A stretch of DNA of 64,000 nucleotides from Arcanobacterium sp. (GCA_022783665.1 JALFZJ010000020.1:1-64000); one strand, 5' to 3'; counted from the stretch's first letter, positions 20,207 to 29,997 are shown. Numbers and translations: made by a program. Notes: generated by a model from the sequence alone, not told the origin.

Positions 20207-21372
20207 CGGCGAGTGGCAGTAATGCGCGCGGAACTATGCGTGAGCGGCGCCAGATGCCCTGGGGTGATCTTCCTAGAGCTGATGCCCTCGCGCCTAGTGG
20301 CGTTATCGTCGTTGATAAGCCCTCCGGCGTCACATCGCATGACGTCGTAGGAGCAGTACGTCGCCTGGCTGGAACACGCAAAGTGGGCCATGCTGGCACG
20401 CTTGACCCGATGGCGACCGGTGTTTTAACCATTGGTGTTGGCAGCGCTACGAGGTTATTGACGTACCTGAGCGGAGAAAGAAAGACGTATATCGCCACTA
20501 TAGCTTTCGGTGTAGCCACTGATTCCGCTGATGCTGACGGCGCATTCATTGATGCTTCGCGTGGCCTGCGCGGTTCTTTTCAACGTTTTGCTCAAACTGT
20601 TGGTGTGCAGCAGAGCAGTAACTCTCCTGAACACGTTAACAACTCTGCTTTGCAAGAAGACGCGATGCGCGATGTTCCTGCCATGAAAGAGGCCATCAAT
20701 GGCCTCGTAGATCAGGCGTTGGGGGAGTTGTGCGGACCCATTATGCAGGTGCCGCCGGCCATCTCAGCGAAGAAAATCAGCGGCAAGCGCGCTTATGACC
20801 TTGCTCGTGCCGGGGAAACGGTAGAGCTCGAGGCGCAACGAGTTGAGGTGTTTCGATTCGTGCGCACGAGTGAGGCGCGTGCGCTCCAGGTAGCATCCAC
20901 GCCTGTTGTGGAAATCGACGTACTCGTAGAATGCTCGGCTGGCACATACATTAGATCCTTGGCGCGCGATCTCGGTACGGCCTTGGGCATGGGTGCCCAT
21001 TTGCGTATGTTACGCAGAACCGAGGTGGGTGCATTTTCGATAGACGACGCAGCCACGGTTCTCGATCTCAAACGGGCCGTCCTGGCTGGAGCGCCTCTTC
21101 CGGTAATACCGCTAGCTGATGCGGCAACGCGAGTGATGCCGAGCGTCGCGGTGAGCCGCACCGAAGCCGAGGCATTGCGCCACGGGCAATTCATTGAATT
21201 GGCTCCGCAACCACTGGCGTATCCTGTGGCTTTGGTGGCTGACTCACAGACGCATACAGAGCGAGAACTCGTTGCGATCGGCACCAAACGTGGCAGGAAA
21301 ACGGCTCCGACCGTCGTCTTCCAGCAAGGCGCTAGCATAACTCGCGATTTTGATGAACCGGCTTTACCATAA
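20203..21372 (+). CDS. truB: tRNA pseudouridine-55 synthase
   Basis: Makes the universal pseudouridine 55 in the T-loop of tRNAs. The catalytic motif VGHAGTLDPMATGVL contains the nucleophilic Asp, and GVIVVDKPSGVTSHDVV and the C-terminal SAGTYIRSLARDLG region are typical. At 389 residues it is longer than usual because of about 45 extra residues between about 115 and 165 (Gln/Ser/Asn-rich) and an N-terminal extension. It starts with GTG overlapping the rbfA stop; an internal ATG at 20236 is an alternative. Confidence 0.94.
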   Translation: MTASGSNARGTMRERRQMPWGDLPRADALAPSGVIVVDKPSGVTSHDVVGAVRRLAGTRKVGHAGTLDPMATGVLTIGVGSATRLLTYLSGERKTYIATIAFGVATDSADADGAFIDASRGLRGSFQRFAQTVGVQQSSNSPEHVNNSALQEDAMRDVPAMKEAINGLVDQALGELCGPIMQVPPAISAKKISGKRAYDLARAGETVELEAQRVEVFRFVRTSEARALQVASTPVVEIDVLVECSAGTYIRSLARDLGTALGMGAHLRMLRRTEVGAFSIDDAATVLDLKRAVLAGAPLPVIPLADAATRVMPSVAVSRTEAEALRHGQFIELAPQPLAYPVALVADSQTHTERELVAIGTKRGRKTAPTVVFQQGASITRDFDEPALP

Positions 21373-21376
21373 GACC

Positions 21377-21610
21377 ATGGCTAGATGTGCATGTGGGATG
21401 CATGAAATCCCTGACGACGTAGATACTCTCAATGCTGGCGCAAAGCAGAAGTCTTCTGGCGGATGTGGATGTGGCGGCCATGGGAACGGTCACGGCCACC
21501 GTCATGGCGGGCACGGCCACGGGCATCACCGAGCAGTGATGCGTGAGTCCCAGTCCGTTCCGCAAGACGTCTCCCAAGGGCGTCGTCAGCTTGGTTTGCG
21601 CGGTATCTGA
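21377..21610 (+). CDS. Small His/Cys-rich protein of unknown function
   Basis: A 77-residue protein that I do not recognise. Residues 35-51 hold eight histidines in HGNGHGH-type spacing. Two Cys pairs (CAC at 4-6 and CGC at 30-32) flank a short acidic stretch. This composition suggests binding of Zn, Ni, Co or Cu. It starts four bases after the truB stop and its TGA overlaps the ribF ATG (TGATG), so it is very likely translated in the operon. The track's 21350 start reads through the end of truB and is less likely. A metal chaperone, store or sensor are all possible; none is shown. Confidence 0.7.
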   Translation: MARCACGMHEIPDDVDTLNAGAKQKSSGGCGCGGHGNGHGHRHGGHGHGHHRAVMRESQSVPQDVSQGRRQLGLRGI

Positions 21611-22602
21611 TGGAGATTTGGGCTCGCGCAAGTGACGTCCCGAAAGACTTTTCGCCCACAGTGGTCACAATCGGTATTTTTGATGGCATGCACCGTGGGC
21701 ATCAAGCTGTACTCACCGAAACGGTAGACACTGCAAAAGAGCTCGGATGTAAGTCGCTTGTGCTCACATTTGATCCGCATCCGCGCCAGATACACGATCC
21801 CGACTGTGATCTCCACCTTGTCACCTCTGTGCAAGATCGTTTGGAGCGCCTCGAAGGTTTTGGCGTCGATGGCGTGGTGGTGGAGCATTACGATAAAGAG
21901 TACGCGCGCCTGAGCGCCCACGATTTCGTGCAGCAAGAACTCGTCGGAAAACTGCACGCCCACGCTATCGTGGTGGGAGCCGATGCACGATTTGGTGCCG
22001 GTAATGAAGGAGACGTGAGATTCCTTCAGCGCATAGGAGCTCAGCTTGGCGTTGTTGTAAGGGTAGTGGATGATCTCGCCTCCCATGAGGGGAGACGATG
22101 GTCATCAACCTGGGTGCGTGAGTTGCTGGCGCGAGGGGATGTTGAAGGCGCGTGGCGAATTCTCGGCCGGCCTCATCGCATCCGGGGGATCGTGCGCCAC
22201 GGATACAAAAGGGGCCGAGAGCTCGGCTTTCCCACTGCGAATTTGTATGGTGAGAACTTAGGGGAGCTCCCTGCAGACGGCGTGTATGCGGGCTGGCTCA
22301 TCCGCCAGGTTGCCGGCACAAAGGCGGCGGAGTATTTGCCTGCAGCTATTTCGATTGGCCTCAATCCGCAGTTCGGCGCCGAGCAGCGCACAGTTGAAGC
22401 TCATGTGCTTGGGCGGGCCGATCTCAATCTTTATGATGAGGCGATCGCAATAGACTTCATCGAGTATTTGCGTCCGATGATGAAAATGAACTCGGTAGAA
22501 GAGCTTCTTTCCCAGATGGACGACGATCTACGCCGTAGCGCCCAGGCCTTGGGTGTGCCTGTCTCACATAGAGTTAACCCTGCGGAGGTAACGGCTCGCT
22601 AG
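21610..22602 (+). CDS. ribF: Bifunctional riboflavin kinase / FMN adenylyltransferase
   Basis: Converts riboflavin to FMN and then FAD. The N-terminal adenylyltransferase domain has GIFDGMHRGHQAVL (about 22-35) and TFDPHPRQ; the C-terminal flavokinase domain has GIVRHGYKRGRELGFPTANL near residue 195-215. The 330-residue length is standard. The ATG overlaps the stop of the small His-rich gene and there is no separate ribosome site, so translation is probably coupled. Its place between truB and rpsO is conserved in many bacteria. Confidence 0.95.
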   Translation: MEIWARASDVPKDFSPTVVTIGIFDGMHRGHQAVLTETVDTAKELGCKSLVLTFDPHPRQIHDPDCDLHLVTSVQDRLERLEGFGVDGVVVEHYDKEYARLSAHDFVQQELVGKLHAHAIVVGADARFGAGNEGDVRFLQRIGAQLGVVVRVVDDLASHEGRRWSSTWVRELLARGDVEGAWRILGRPHRIRGIVRHGYKRGRELGFPTANLYGENLGELPADGVYAGWLIRQVAGTKAAEYLPAAISIGLNPQFGAEQRTVEAHVLGRADLNLYDEAIAIDFIEYLRPMMKMNSVEELLSQMDDDLRRSAQALGVPVSHRVNPAEVTAR

Positions 22603-22681
22603 GTGAGGCACGCGTGGCGGGATGCGAGGTAAGCCATCTCACGTATCGAGCTCTAGGAGTGCCATGCCCTGGCTGGTAGAC

Positions 22682-22769
22682 TAAATAAGCCGTTTGATCG
22701 GCCACGGCTAGGCGTTGCTCGGGAGAATATGCCCCGGGCTCTGTGCAACGGATACTGAAGGAGAAACGC
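22682..22769 (+). promoter_or_regulatory. Candidate S15 autoregulatory leader of rpsO
   Basis: After a TAGACT -10-like hexamer at about 22678, the leader can form two stems: AGCCGT/ACGGCT (22688-22709) and CGTTGC-CGGG/CCCG-GCAACG (22713-22750). Ribosomal protein S15 is known to repress its own mRNA through diverse leader structures, including in actinobacteria. Assignment here rests on position and folding by eye. Confidence 0.4.
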
Positions 22770-23039
22770 ATGGCTCTCACTAAAGCTGAGAAGGATGCAA
22801 TTATTGCTGAATATGCTACCCACGAGGGCGATACCGGTTCGCCTGAGGTTCAGGTGGCCTTGCTTTCGGCACGTATTAAGGAACTTACGGAGCATTTCCG
22901 CACGCATAAGCATGATCACCACTCACGTCGTGGTTTGATGCTTCTTATTGGTAAGCGTCGGCGTTTGCTCTCGTATCTCGCATCTGAGGACATTGAGCGT
23001 TACCGTTCGCTCATTGCACGCCTCGGCTTGCGTAAGTGA
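22770..23039 (+). CDS. rpsO: 30S ribosomal protein S15
   Basis: Primary 16S rRNA-binding protein of the 30S platform. The 89-residue sequence has the invariant [35 protein letters not shown] and LLSYL segments. The ATG at 22770 follows GAAGGAG; the track's 22743 start adds nine residues. A leader structure precedes it and a perfect 26-base palindromic terminator follows, so it has its own transcription unit before pnp. Confidence 0.98.
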   Translation: MALTKAEKDAIIAEYATHEGDTGSPEVQVALLSARIKELTEHFRTHKHDHHSRRGLMLLIGKRRRLLSYLASEDIERYRSLIARLGLRK

Positions 23040-23048
23040 CGTGTGGTT

Positions 23049-23074
23049 ATCGGCTCGGTGTACACCGAGCCGAT
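23049..23074. terminator. rpsO terminator, 26-bp perfect palindrome
   Basis: ATCGGCTCGGTGTACACCGA and the following six bases form a perfect palindrome ten bases after the rpsO stop. There is no T-run. It probably terminates rpsO or protects its 3' end. Confidence 0.7.
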
Positions 23075-23207
23075 TGCCGTAGTTAGGAGAAGTCCCTCAC
23101 CTCTTCAAGGTTCGGTCCTCGGTGGTGGTTCACGTGGAGCGCACGTGGATGATTATCGATGACCGTATCGGGGTAGGGCAGACAATAGAAACAGAAAAGG
23201 AGGCCCC

Positions 23208-25586
23208 ATGGAGGGTCCAGATGTAAAGTTTGCCGAAACCACAATCGATAATGGTTCATTCGGCACCCGGACGATTCGTTTTGAAACTGGTTTACTCGCC
23301 CGCCAGGCAGCGGGTTCAGCGCTTGCCTATTTAGACGGTGAGACGACGGTGCTTTCAGCCACGGCCGTGTCGAACCAGCCGCGTGAGCATTTCGATTTCT
23401 TCCCGCTCACCGTTGATGTGGAAGAGCGCGCGTATGCTGCAGGTCGTATTCCAGGATCATTCTTCCGCCGTGAAGGGCGCCCAGGTACGGATGCTATTTT
23501 GGCTGCGCGTCTCATTGATCGCCCGTTGCGTCCTGCATTTGTGAAAGGTCTTCGCAACGAAGTGCAGGTTGTTGAGACGGTGTTGACGGTGGATCCAGAC
23601 GATGCCTACGACGTGCTTGCGATCAACGCTGCATCGATGAGCACCCAGCTTTCTGGTTTGCCTTTCTCAGGGCCAGTCGGCGGTGTACGCTTGGCTCTTA
23701 TCGATGGGCAGTGGGTTGCTTTCCCGCGTTATTCTGAAATGCCGCGCGCAACGTTCATCATGGTGGTTGCCGGCCGTATCGTGGGTGACGATGTTGCGAT
23801 TATGATGGTGGAAGCTGAAGGCGGGGAGCATCTCATTGAGAATGTTGCCCAAGGTGGCACAACTCCTACAGAGGAAGTAGTAGCTGAAGGCCTTGAGGCA
23901 GCGAAGACTTTCATCCGCGCACTGTGCGAGGCTCAGCTTGATCTTGCTCATCAGGCAGCGAAAGAAACTGAAGAATATCCGCTCTTCCCAGCGTATGAGG
24001 ATGAAGAATATGCGGCTGTTGAGTCGAAGATCGGTGATCGCTTCGATCACATCTTCGGCATTGTGGATAAGCATGAGCGCGATGAGGCACTGAACGAGGT
24101 AACGGATGCTATCGTTTCGGAGCTGATCGAGCAGTTCCCCGAGCGTGAGATTCCGCTTGCTACCGCTGTGAACAACCACTGGAAGCAGGCCATGCGTAAG
24201 CGCGTGCTTACTACGGGCGAGCGTATGGATGGGCGTACGCCTGTCGAGATCCGCACAATCACCGCCGAAGGTGGCGTGCTACCACGTGTGCACGGCTCGG
24301 CTCTTTTCCAGCGCGGCGAAACCCAAATCCTCGGCGTCACTACGCTGAATATGCTGAAGATGGAGCAGCAGGTAGATAACCTCTCACCGATTACGACGAA
24401 ACGTTACATTCACCACTACAATTTCCCGCCGTATTCCACGGGTGAAACCGGGCGTGTGGGCTCGCCGAAGCGCCGCGAGATTGGCCACGGGATGTTGGCT
24501 GAGCGTGCACTAGTGCCAGTTCTTCCAGGGCGCGAAGAGTTCCCTTATGCGATCCGTCAGGTCTCTGAGGCTCTCGGATCCAATGGTTCTACATCCATGG
24601 GTTCAGTGTGTGCGTCTACCATTTCTTTGCTCAACGCAGGCGTGCCACTGAAAGCGCCGGTTGCAGGCATCGCAATGGGTCTTGTATCGGGTGAGATTGA
24701 CGGCGAACAACGTTATGTGGCTCTGACCGATATTCTGGGTGCTGAAGATGCGCTCGGCGATATGGACTTCAAAGTTGCCGGTACGCGCGAATACGTAACG
24801 GCGCTTCAGCTTGATACGAAGCTTGACGGTATTCCAGCTGAGGTGCTTGCTGCAGCTCTTGGGCAGGCACGTGATGCACGTTTTGCTATTCTCGATCTGA
24901 TCGAAGAGGCTGTGCCTGAGGTGGGCGAGATGGCCGAAACCGCGCCCCGCATTATTTCGGTGAAGATTCCAGTAGATAAGATCGGCGAAGTGATTGGCCC
25001 GAAGGGCAAGATGATCAACCAGATCCAGGAGGATACTGGAGCCGAGATCACTATCGAGGAAGATGGCACGGTATTCATTGGCGCTACGAATGGTAGTTCT
25101 GCAGAAGCGGCTCGCCAAACGATCAACTCGATCGCGAATCCTCAGATGCCTGAGGTTGGCGAACGGTTTGTAGGTACGGTAGTGAAGACGACGACCTTTG
25201 GCGCCTTTATCTCGTTGGCGCCAGGTAAGGACGGCTTACTGCACATCTCCCAGATTCGCCGCCTTGTAGGTGGAAAGCGCGTAGAAAACGTGGAAGATGT
25301 ACTCAATGTGGGGGATAAGGTAGAGGTAGAGCTCGCTGAGATAGATCCGCGTGGCAAGCTCTCTTTGCATGCGGTGCTTACCGAAGAGCAACTTGAGGCT
25401 GAAAAAGCCGCCGAAGCTGAAGCGAAGGAGCAGCGCGGTGAGCGCTCCGAGCGCCGCGGTTCTCGCGACCGCTTAGAGCGTCGCGAGCGTCGTCCGCGTG
25501 AACGCCGCCGCACCCGCACTGCCCCTGAATCCCGTGATGAGGAGCAGAAGGAATCAGCACAGAGTTCTGAAGAATCTGCAGAGTAA
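23208..25586 (+). CDS. pnp: Polyribonucleotide nucleotidyltransferase (PNPase)
   Basis: Phosphorolytic 3'-5' exoribonuclease, also known in actinobacteria as guanosine pentaphosphate synthetase. Two RNase PH core domains span about residues 10-570; the KH domain ([17 protein letters not shown] near 585) and S1 domain ([21 protein letters not shown] near 655) follow, and the protein ends with a charged Arg/Glu-rich tail that could bind RNA. The 792-residue length is slightly long because of that tail. An AAGGAGG site precedes the ATG. A strong terminator lies 90 bases downstream. Confidence 0.97.
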   Translation: MEGPDVKFAETTIDNGSFGTRTIRFETGLLARQAAGSALAYLDGETTVLSATAVSNQPREHFDFFPLTVDVEERAYAAGRIPGSFFRREGRPGTDAILAARLIDRPLRPAFVKGLRNEVQVVETVLTVDPDDAYDVLAINAASMSTQLSGLPFSGPVGGVRLALIDGQWVAFPRYSEMPRATFIMVVAGRIVGDDVAIMMVEAEGGEHLIENVAQGGTTPTEEVVAEGLEAAKTFIRALCEAQLDLAHQAAKETEEYPLFPAYEDEEYAAVESKIGDRFDHIFGIVDKHERDEALNEVTDAIVSELIEQFPEREIPLATAVNNHWKQAMRKRVLTTGERMDGRTPVEIRTITAEGGVLPRVHGSALFQRGETQILGVTTLNMLKMEQQVDNLSPITTKRYIHHYNFPPYSTGETGRVGSPKRREIGHGMLAERALVPVLPGREEFPYAIRQVSEALGSNGSTSMGSVCASTISLLNAGVPLKAPVAGIAMGLVSGEIDGEQRYVALTDILGAEDALGDMDFKVAGTREYVTALQLDTKLDGIPAEVLAAALGQARDARFAILDLIEEAVPEVGEMAETAPRIISVKIPVDKIGEVIGPKGKMINQIQEDTGAEITIEEDGTVFIGATNGSSAEAARQTINSIANPQMPEVGERFVGTVVKTTTFGAFISLAPGKDGLLHISQIRRLVGGKRVENVEDVLNVGDKVEVELAEIDPRGKLSLHAVLTEEQLEAEKAAEAEAKEQRGERSERRGSRDRLERRERRPRERRRTRTAPESRDEEQKESAQSSEESAE

Positions 25587-25676
25587 TCTTCACAATTATC
25601 TGCAAGTTACGTGAAGCTCGCGGGCTATGAACGCGAACATAGTCGATTGAACACGCACTTATCGTGTCAAGCGCAT

Positions 25677-25712
25677 GTGTGGGGAGCTAAGTTTTGACTT
25701 GGCTCCCCACAC
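25677..25712 (+). terminator. pnp terminator
   Basis: GTGTGGGGAGC and GCTCCCCACAC form a perfect 11-bp stem whose inner bases (AAG/CTT) extend it, followed by TTTGTGT. This fits an intrinsic terminator for pnp. Confidence 0.75.
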
Positions 25713-25827
25713 TTTGTGTGCTGATGCAGCGTGTGCTTATGCAGTATCTAAGCCACGTGAAATAAAGTGTTTTCCCGCCGGGTCAGTTTCTACCGTCTTC
25801 AACGTTGAATACACCGAACAGCCGCAA

Positions 25828-25863
25828 TTGATTAATGGCGTCGTGCCAGTGCACACTTAACCT
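25828..25863 (+). promoter_or_regulatory. Putative leaderless promoter of the M16 peptidase gene
   Basis: TTGATT, an 18-base spacer and CACACT, with the ATG six bases after the -10 hexamer. The arrangement suggests a leaderless transcript. Confidence 0.4.
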
Positions 25864-27183
25864 ATGGCTTTTTCACGCATCGACTTCCCATTAAACGATC
25901 CGAATCTATCATTTGAGGAAAATGGCATCGTTGGCCGGCGCTCAATCCTGCCCAGTGGCTTGAGGGTGCTCACTGAACGTATTCCAGGCCAGCAGTCCGT
26001 CAGTCTCGGGTTTTGGGTTGGTGCTGGCTCGCGTGACGAAGCTCGCGGGGCAGAAGGCTCCACGCACTTCCTAGAGCACCTCCTGTTTAAGGGTACCGCG
26101 CGGCGAACATCGCTCGATATCTCGCGAGAATCAGACTTTCTAGGTGGCACGATCAATGCCGCAACATCGCGCACCTATACGTGCTATTACGGGCGCGTGT
26201 TTTCCGCTGATCTTCCTCAACTCGTCGATTTATTGGCCGATATGGTAGCCAATTCTGTGCTCGATCCCTCCGTGATGGATATCGAACGAGGCGTAATACT
26301 TGAAGAACTAGCAGCCTCTGAAGACGACGTCTCCGAAGTCGCAGAAACGGCGATACTCCCGCTCGTTATGGGAGACCATCCTCTTGCTCGGCCAGTTGGC
26401 GCCACTACGGATGAAGTCCGAGTGCTCGATCACGAACACATGATTTCTCATTATCGCAATATGTATAAGGCGCCAGAGATAGTAGTGAGCGCTGCAGGCG
26501 ATGTGGATCATGACGAGCTCACCAAACTGGTGCAACAGGTACTCGTCGATGCAGGATGGGATATGGCTCCGCCGATTCCAGACCTCCCAGCTCGCCGCCG
26601 TGGGGTACACAACATAGAGTTCACTCAGGGCGGGGAGCGGATTATCGAGCATCCTGGCCGCCAAAGTGCCGTCGTGCTCGGTATGCCAGGTTTTGCTGAA
26701 GGAGATAGTGATCTCGATGCCTTTTATGCGATGAATACGATCCTTGGAGGAGGCACGTCATCGCGGCTATTCCAGGAAGTACGTGAAAAGCGTGGCCTCG
26801 CCTATTCATCGTACTCATGGATGATGAAATGGAACGAGGGTGGCGTCTTTGCGCTTGAGGCAGCTTGCGCGCCGGAGAACACCGAAACGGTACAACGCGT
26901 GATGTTTGACTGCCTCGACGACCTTGCTGCGAACGGCGTCACCGATAACGAGGTGGAGACGGCGTACAACCAACAACGCGCCCAGCTCACCTTTGCTGCC
27001 GAGACCAACAGTTTCCGGCAAAATCGCCTCGGCACGGCTGAGCTGATCCGAGGCGAACTTCGTTCAATTGACGAGATCCTGCAAGCAGCGCGGCAGGTGA
27101 GCGCATACGATGTGCAGCGTGTGGCGCAGCGCCTTGCAAGTGGTGCGCGCTCGGTAGTGATTGCAGGTCCGTCGCACGAGTAG
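25864..27183 (+). CDS. M16-family zinc metallopeptidase
   Basis: A 439-residue peptidase related to mitochondrial processing peptidase. The inverted zinc motif HFLEH (within STHFLEHLLFKGT, about residues 75-79) and the downstream glutamate ligand region (ERGVILEELAASEDD, about 142-155) are present, and the C-terminal half carries the second, inactive-type domain with REKRGLAYSSYSW. Genes of this type commonly follow pnp in many bacteria. The physiological substrate is unknown. It is followed by a terminator-like hairpin, then dapB. Confidence 0.93.
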   Translation: MAFSRIDFPLNDPNLSFEENGIVGRRSILPSGLRVLTERIPGQQSVSLGFWVGAGSRDEARGAEGSTHFLEHLLFKGTARRTSLDISRESDFLGGTINAATSRTYTCYYGRVFSADLPQLVDLLADMVANSVLDPSVMDIERGVILEELAASEDDVSEVAETAILPLVMGDHPLARPVGATTDEVRVLDHEHMISHYRNMYKAPEIVVSAAGDVDHDELTKLVQQVLVDAGWDMAPPIPDLPARRRGVHNIEFTQGGERIIEHPGRQSAVVLGMPGFAEGDSDLDAFYAMNTILGGGTSSRLFQEVREKRGLAYSSYSWMMKWNEGGVFALEAACAPENTETVQRVMFDCLDDLAANGVTDNEVETAYNQQRAQLTFAAETNSFRQNRLGTAELIRGELRSIDEILQAARQVSAYDVQRVAQRLASGARSVVIAGPSHE

Positions 27184-27216
27184 TGTGTCGTTCTTCGGGT
27201 ACGCCCGTATCATTTC

Positions 27217-27252
27217 AGGGCGCTGTGAGCGCATGTGATTTCACAGGGCCCT
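27217..27252 (+). terminator. Hairpin after the M16 peptidase gene
   Basis: AGGG-CG-CTGTGA pairs with TCACAG-GG-CCCT around a 12-base loop, 33 bases after the stop codon. Likely terminator without a T-run. Confidence 0.5.
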
Positions 27253-27388
27253 AAGATCATCTTCGTGCGGCTTTCGAGTCCTCGGCCACGCCACCAGCCA
27301 CCATGTTGTGGACTCCGCCTCAACTTCGTACAACAAGCAACGTATTATGACAGAGGAACGAGGAAGTGCTCGATGTGAGGAGAATCCG

Positions 27389-28132
27389 ATGATACGTGTT
27401 GCAGTTATTGGCAGCAATGGGCGCATGGGCAGTGCGATATGCGAAGCAGTTGACCGGGCTGAGGATCTGTCGCTCGTTGCCCGCCTTGATGCAGGCGATG
27501 CGATCACCTCGTCGTCCCTCAACAGAGCCGACGTCGCCATCGAATTCACCATCCCCGACGCGAGTGAAGCAAATGTGAATGCTGCAATAGATGCAGGCGT
27601 ACACGTGGTAGTAGGCACCACGGGTTGGACGAGAGATGCTTTAGAACGTGTAGAAACTCGAGCGTCGCAGGCGAATGTAGGCGTGATTGTGGCTCCCAAT
27701 TATTCGCTTTCTGCTGTGCTTGCTATGCGCTTTGCCGAGCAGGCTGCGGCGCTGTTTGAATCGGTAGAAGTGATCGAACTTCACCACCCCGATAAGCTCG
27801 ATGCGCCTTCAGGTACTGCCATTTCTACGGCACAACGTATCGCTGCAGCCCGCAAAGCTCGCGGCGTTGCGCCAAGCCCCGATGCCACACAAGCCGACCC
27901 TGACGGTGCTCGCGGCGCAGTGATTGATGGAGTGCATGTGCACGGAGTGCGACTTCGCGGTCTCTACGCACACGAAGAGATACTCTTGGGCAATACCGGC
28001 GAGCAACTCACCATTCGGCAAGATTCTTTCGATCGCGCGTCATTCATGCCTGGGGTTTTGCTTGCAGCACGCCAAGTGGCTCAGCATCCAGGTTTGACGT
28101 ACGGGCTTGAACATTATCTCAATCTTGATTAA
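27389..28132 (+). CDS. dapB: 4-hydroxy-tetrahydrodipicolinate reductase
   Basis: Reduces the DapA product to tetrahydrodipicolinate in lysine/diaminopimelate synthesis. The NAD(P) motif VIGSNGRMGSAI is at residues 5-16 from the ATG at 27389, and the catalytic/binding motif ELHHPDKLDAPSGTA is intact. A GAGGAGA site precedes this ATG; the track's 27308 start adds 27 residues. The length of 247 residues is normal. In related genomes thyX often lies between dapB and dapA, but here a minus-strand acetyltransferase occupies the gap. Confidence 0.95.
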   Translation: MIRVAVIGSNGRMGSAICEAVDRAEDLSLVARLDAGDAITSSSLNRADVAIEFTIPDASEANVNAAIDAGVHVVVGTTGWTRDALERVETRASQANVGVIVAPNYSLSAVLAMRFAEQAAALFESVEVIELHHPDKLDAPSGTAISTAQRIAAARKARGVAPSPDATQADPDGARGAVIDGVHVHGVRLRGLYAHEEILLGNTGEQLTIRQDSFDRASFMPGVLLAARQVAQHPGLTYGLEHYLNLD

Positions 28133-28341
28133 CTCGATTATGCTCGATGAGTTGCAGCTTCGACGAGCTGCGGTTCGGTACGTTCAGCTGCAATGAGGCG
28201 AGCTACAGTACTTCGGGCAACCCTATCCCTGCCCGCACAATGGAGTAACGCCCACACAATTGCGTACGCCGCACAGCTCTAGCCCGCTCAATTCTAGCAA
28301 TGCATCCCTTGCCTCAACTACAGCCGATCGCAAGCGAACCT

Positions 28342-28992
28342 TTAGAGCGTCGCCCACCAGAGCTGTTCGGTGACCTGCTCTGCGTCTATCTCATATCCAC
28401 GAGCAAACCCGCGCGGCGCGAAGCCGGCCTCGTCCAAGTATCGGGTGGTGACGTCGTCACCCGCGAGAGCCCAAATGTATACTTCCGTGCCGCCAGCTTC
28501 ACGAATAATATCTGTAGCCGCAGCGAGAAGGCGGGCATGATGCCCGTTGCCAAGATGAGAGGCGATGACGTCGAATCCAGCAAGTTCGTATGCCACGGGT
28601 GCTTGTGGTGTAGATCCAGATGCAGGTGTGCCACTGCCATGGCTGCGAGCGCCTTGATCTGTGCCGGGTTTGTTTGAAAGCGCGTCACTATGATCAGTAG
28701 ACATGTTGTACTGCGTTGCGGGCACTGGCTCGGTGGGAGCCACGGTGGCAAATCCCACTACTAAGTCGCCGTGCGTGGCTACAAGCACGCGGTGGTATGG
28801 GGAGAGGTGGTGGAGAGTCGTAGCCCAAATCGCCTCGAATGACTTCTCGTCGAATTGTGCTGAGGTTGCAGAGCTCAGCGGCTTTTGAAGAATGCGGACG
28901 AGCTTTTCAGGATAAGAGCGAGCCTGCACGTGTGCAATAGCGCCTGCGTCGTCTTCTGTGGCTAGGCGAACGGCCATCTTCACATCACTCAT
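28342..28992 (-). CDS. GNAT-family N-acetyltransferase
   Basis: A 216-residue acetyltransferase-like protein: an N-terminal VRLATEDDAGAIAHVQARSY strand-helix, a central VLVATHGDLVVGFATVAP pair of strands, and a late SHLGNGHHARLLAAATDII acetyl-CoA loop. About 45 Ser/Thr/Pro-rich residues interrupt the fold in the middle (about 100-140). The ending (TRYLDEAGFAPRGFARGYEI) matches the GNAT C-terminus. The acceptor is unknown. It stands alone on the minus strand between dapB and dapA. Confidence 0.8.
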   Translation of the reverse strand: MSDVKMAVRLATEDDAGAIAHVQARSYPEKLVRILQKPLSSATSAQFDEKSFEAIWATTLHHLSPYHRVLVATHGDLVVGFATVAPTEPVPATQYNMSTDHSDALSNKPGTDQGARSHGSGTPASGSTPQAPVAYELAGFDVIASHLGNGHHARLLAAATDIIREAGGTEVYIWALAGDDVTTRYLDEAGFAPRGFARGYEIDAEQVTEQLWWATL

Positions 28993-29079
28993 ACCGCTAT
29001 TGTTTCAGGAAAGCGTGATGCATGCGAAACGATGGCGTCCAGATGCCGAAATCTGCCTCTTAGGGATGGGCGCGCGCAC

Positions 29080-29091
29080 TAGGGTGGATTT
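29080..29091 (+). promoter_or_regulatory. Putative leaderless promoter of dapA
   Basis: TAGGGT ends six bases before the dapA ATG, and no ribosome site is visible. This spacing fits a leaderless transcript. Confidence 0.35.
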
Positions 29092-29997
29092 ATGGCACGC
29101 AGTATCCCTTCCCGCCCATTTGGTTCAGTAGCAGTGGCGATGGTTACACCTTTCCATCCCGACGGTGCAATCGATCTTGAATCTGCACGCCGGGTTGCCC
29201 GCAAACTCGTAGGCGACGGCTGTGATGCGATTGTGCTCTCAGGCACCACTGGTGAATCCCCAACCACCCACCAGCCTGAAAAAGATGCCCTCGTGGAAGC
29301 CGTCAAGGATGAGGTTGGCGCCGAAGCGATGATCATCTGCGGAGCAGGCTCCAATGATACTGCCCACGCTGTGCGAATTGCGCAGGGTGCTCGGCGTCAA
29401 GGAGCAGATGGCTTGCTTATCAATGCGCCCTATTACAATCGCCCTTCGCAAGAAGGAGTTTATCAGCACATTATCGCCGTCGCTGAAGCTGGCGGTTTGC
29501 CGGTTATGGTCTACGATATCCCGGGCCGTACTGGCGTCAAGATTGAACGTCGCACGCTCGCGCGCCTGGCTGAGCATGAACTCATCCGTGCGGTCAAAGA
29601 TGCTACAGGCGATGTGGCTGCCGGTTTCGAGAAAATGATTGAAACCGGTCTTGCATATTATTCGGGTGACGACGCCTTGAACTTCGCATGGTTAGCTCAC
29701 GGAGCATCTGGTGTGGTATCGGTAGCAGGGCATGTGATCGCGGCGAGCCTGCGTAGGCTTGTAGAGGAAGTAGACGCTGGGAATCTTCCCGCCGCACGCG
29801 CAGAATTCACGTCGCAGTTGCCTGTGATCCAAGCGGTTATGGGAGGCGGGCAAGGTGCCGTGATGGCTAAGGAAGCACTGAAACTGCTCGGCGTTGTCGA
29901 GACTGCGACTCTGCGTCTGCCTCTGGTTGGTGCTGAGCCCCAAGAACGTGAGAATCTCCGGAGTGTGCTTGCGCGCGAAGGATATCTCGGCGTGTAG
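29092..29997 (+). CDS. dapA: 4-hydroxy-tetrahydrodipicolinate synthase
   Basis: Condenses pyruvate with aspartate semialdehyde, the committed step to lysine and diaminopimelate. The TIM-barrel enzyme shows GTTGESPTT (about 52-60), YYNRPSQEGVYQH, the Tyr-containing VYDIPGRTGV motif and the Schiff-base lysine in IRAVKDATGD (about residue 170). The 301-residue length is standard. It precedes rnj, as in mycobacteria. Confidence 0.96.
   Translation: MARSIPSRPFGSVAVAMVTPFHPDGAIDLESARRVARKLVGDGCDAIVLSGTTGESPTTHQPEKDALVEAVKDEVGAEAMIICGAGSNDTAHAVRIAQGARRQGADGLLINAPYYNRPSQEGVYQHIIAVAEAGGLPVMVYDIPGRTGVKIERRTLARLAEHELIRAVKDATGDVAAGFEKMIETGLAYYSGDDALNFAWLAHGASGVVSVAGHVIAASLRRLVEEVDAGNLPAARAEFTSQLPVIQAVMGGGQGAVMAKEALKLLGVVETATLRLPLVGAEPQERENLRSVLAREGYLGV

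Noticed and set aside
25675-25860. 61-residue ORF after pnp
   Set aside because: It begins inside the pnp terminator hairpin, has no ribosome site, and its end overlaps the promoter of the M16 gene.
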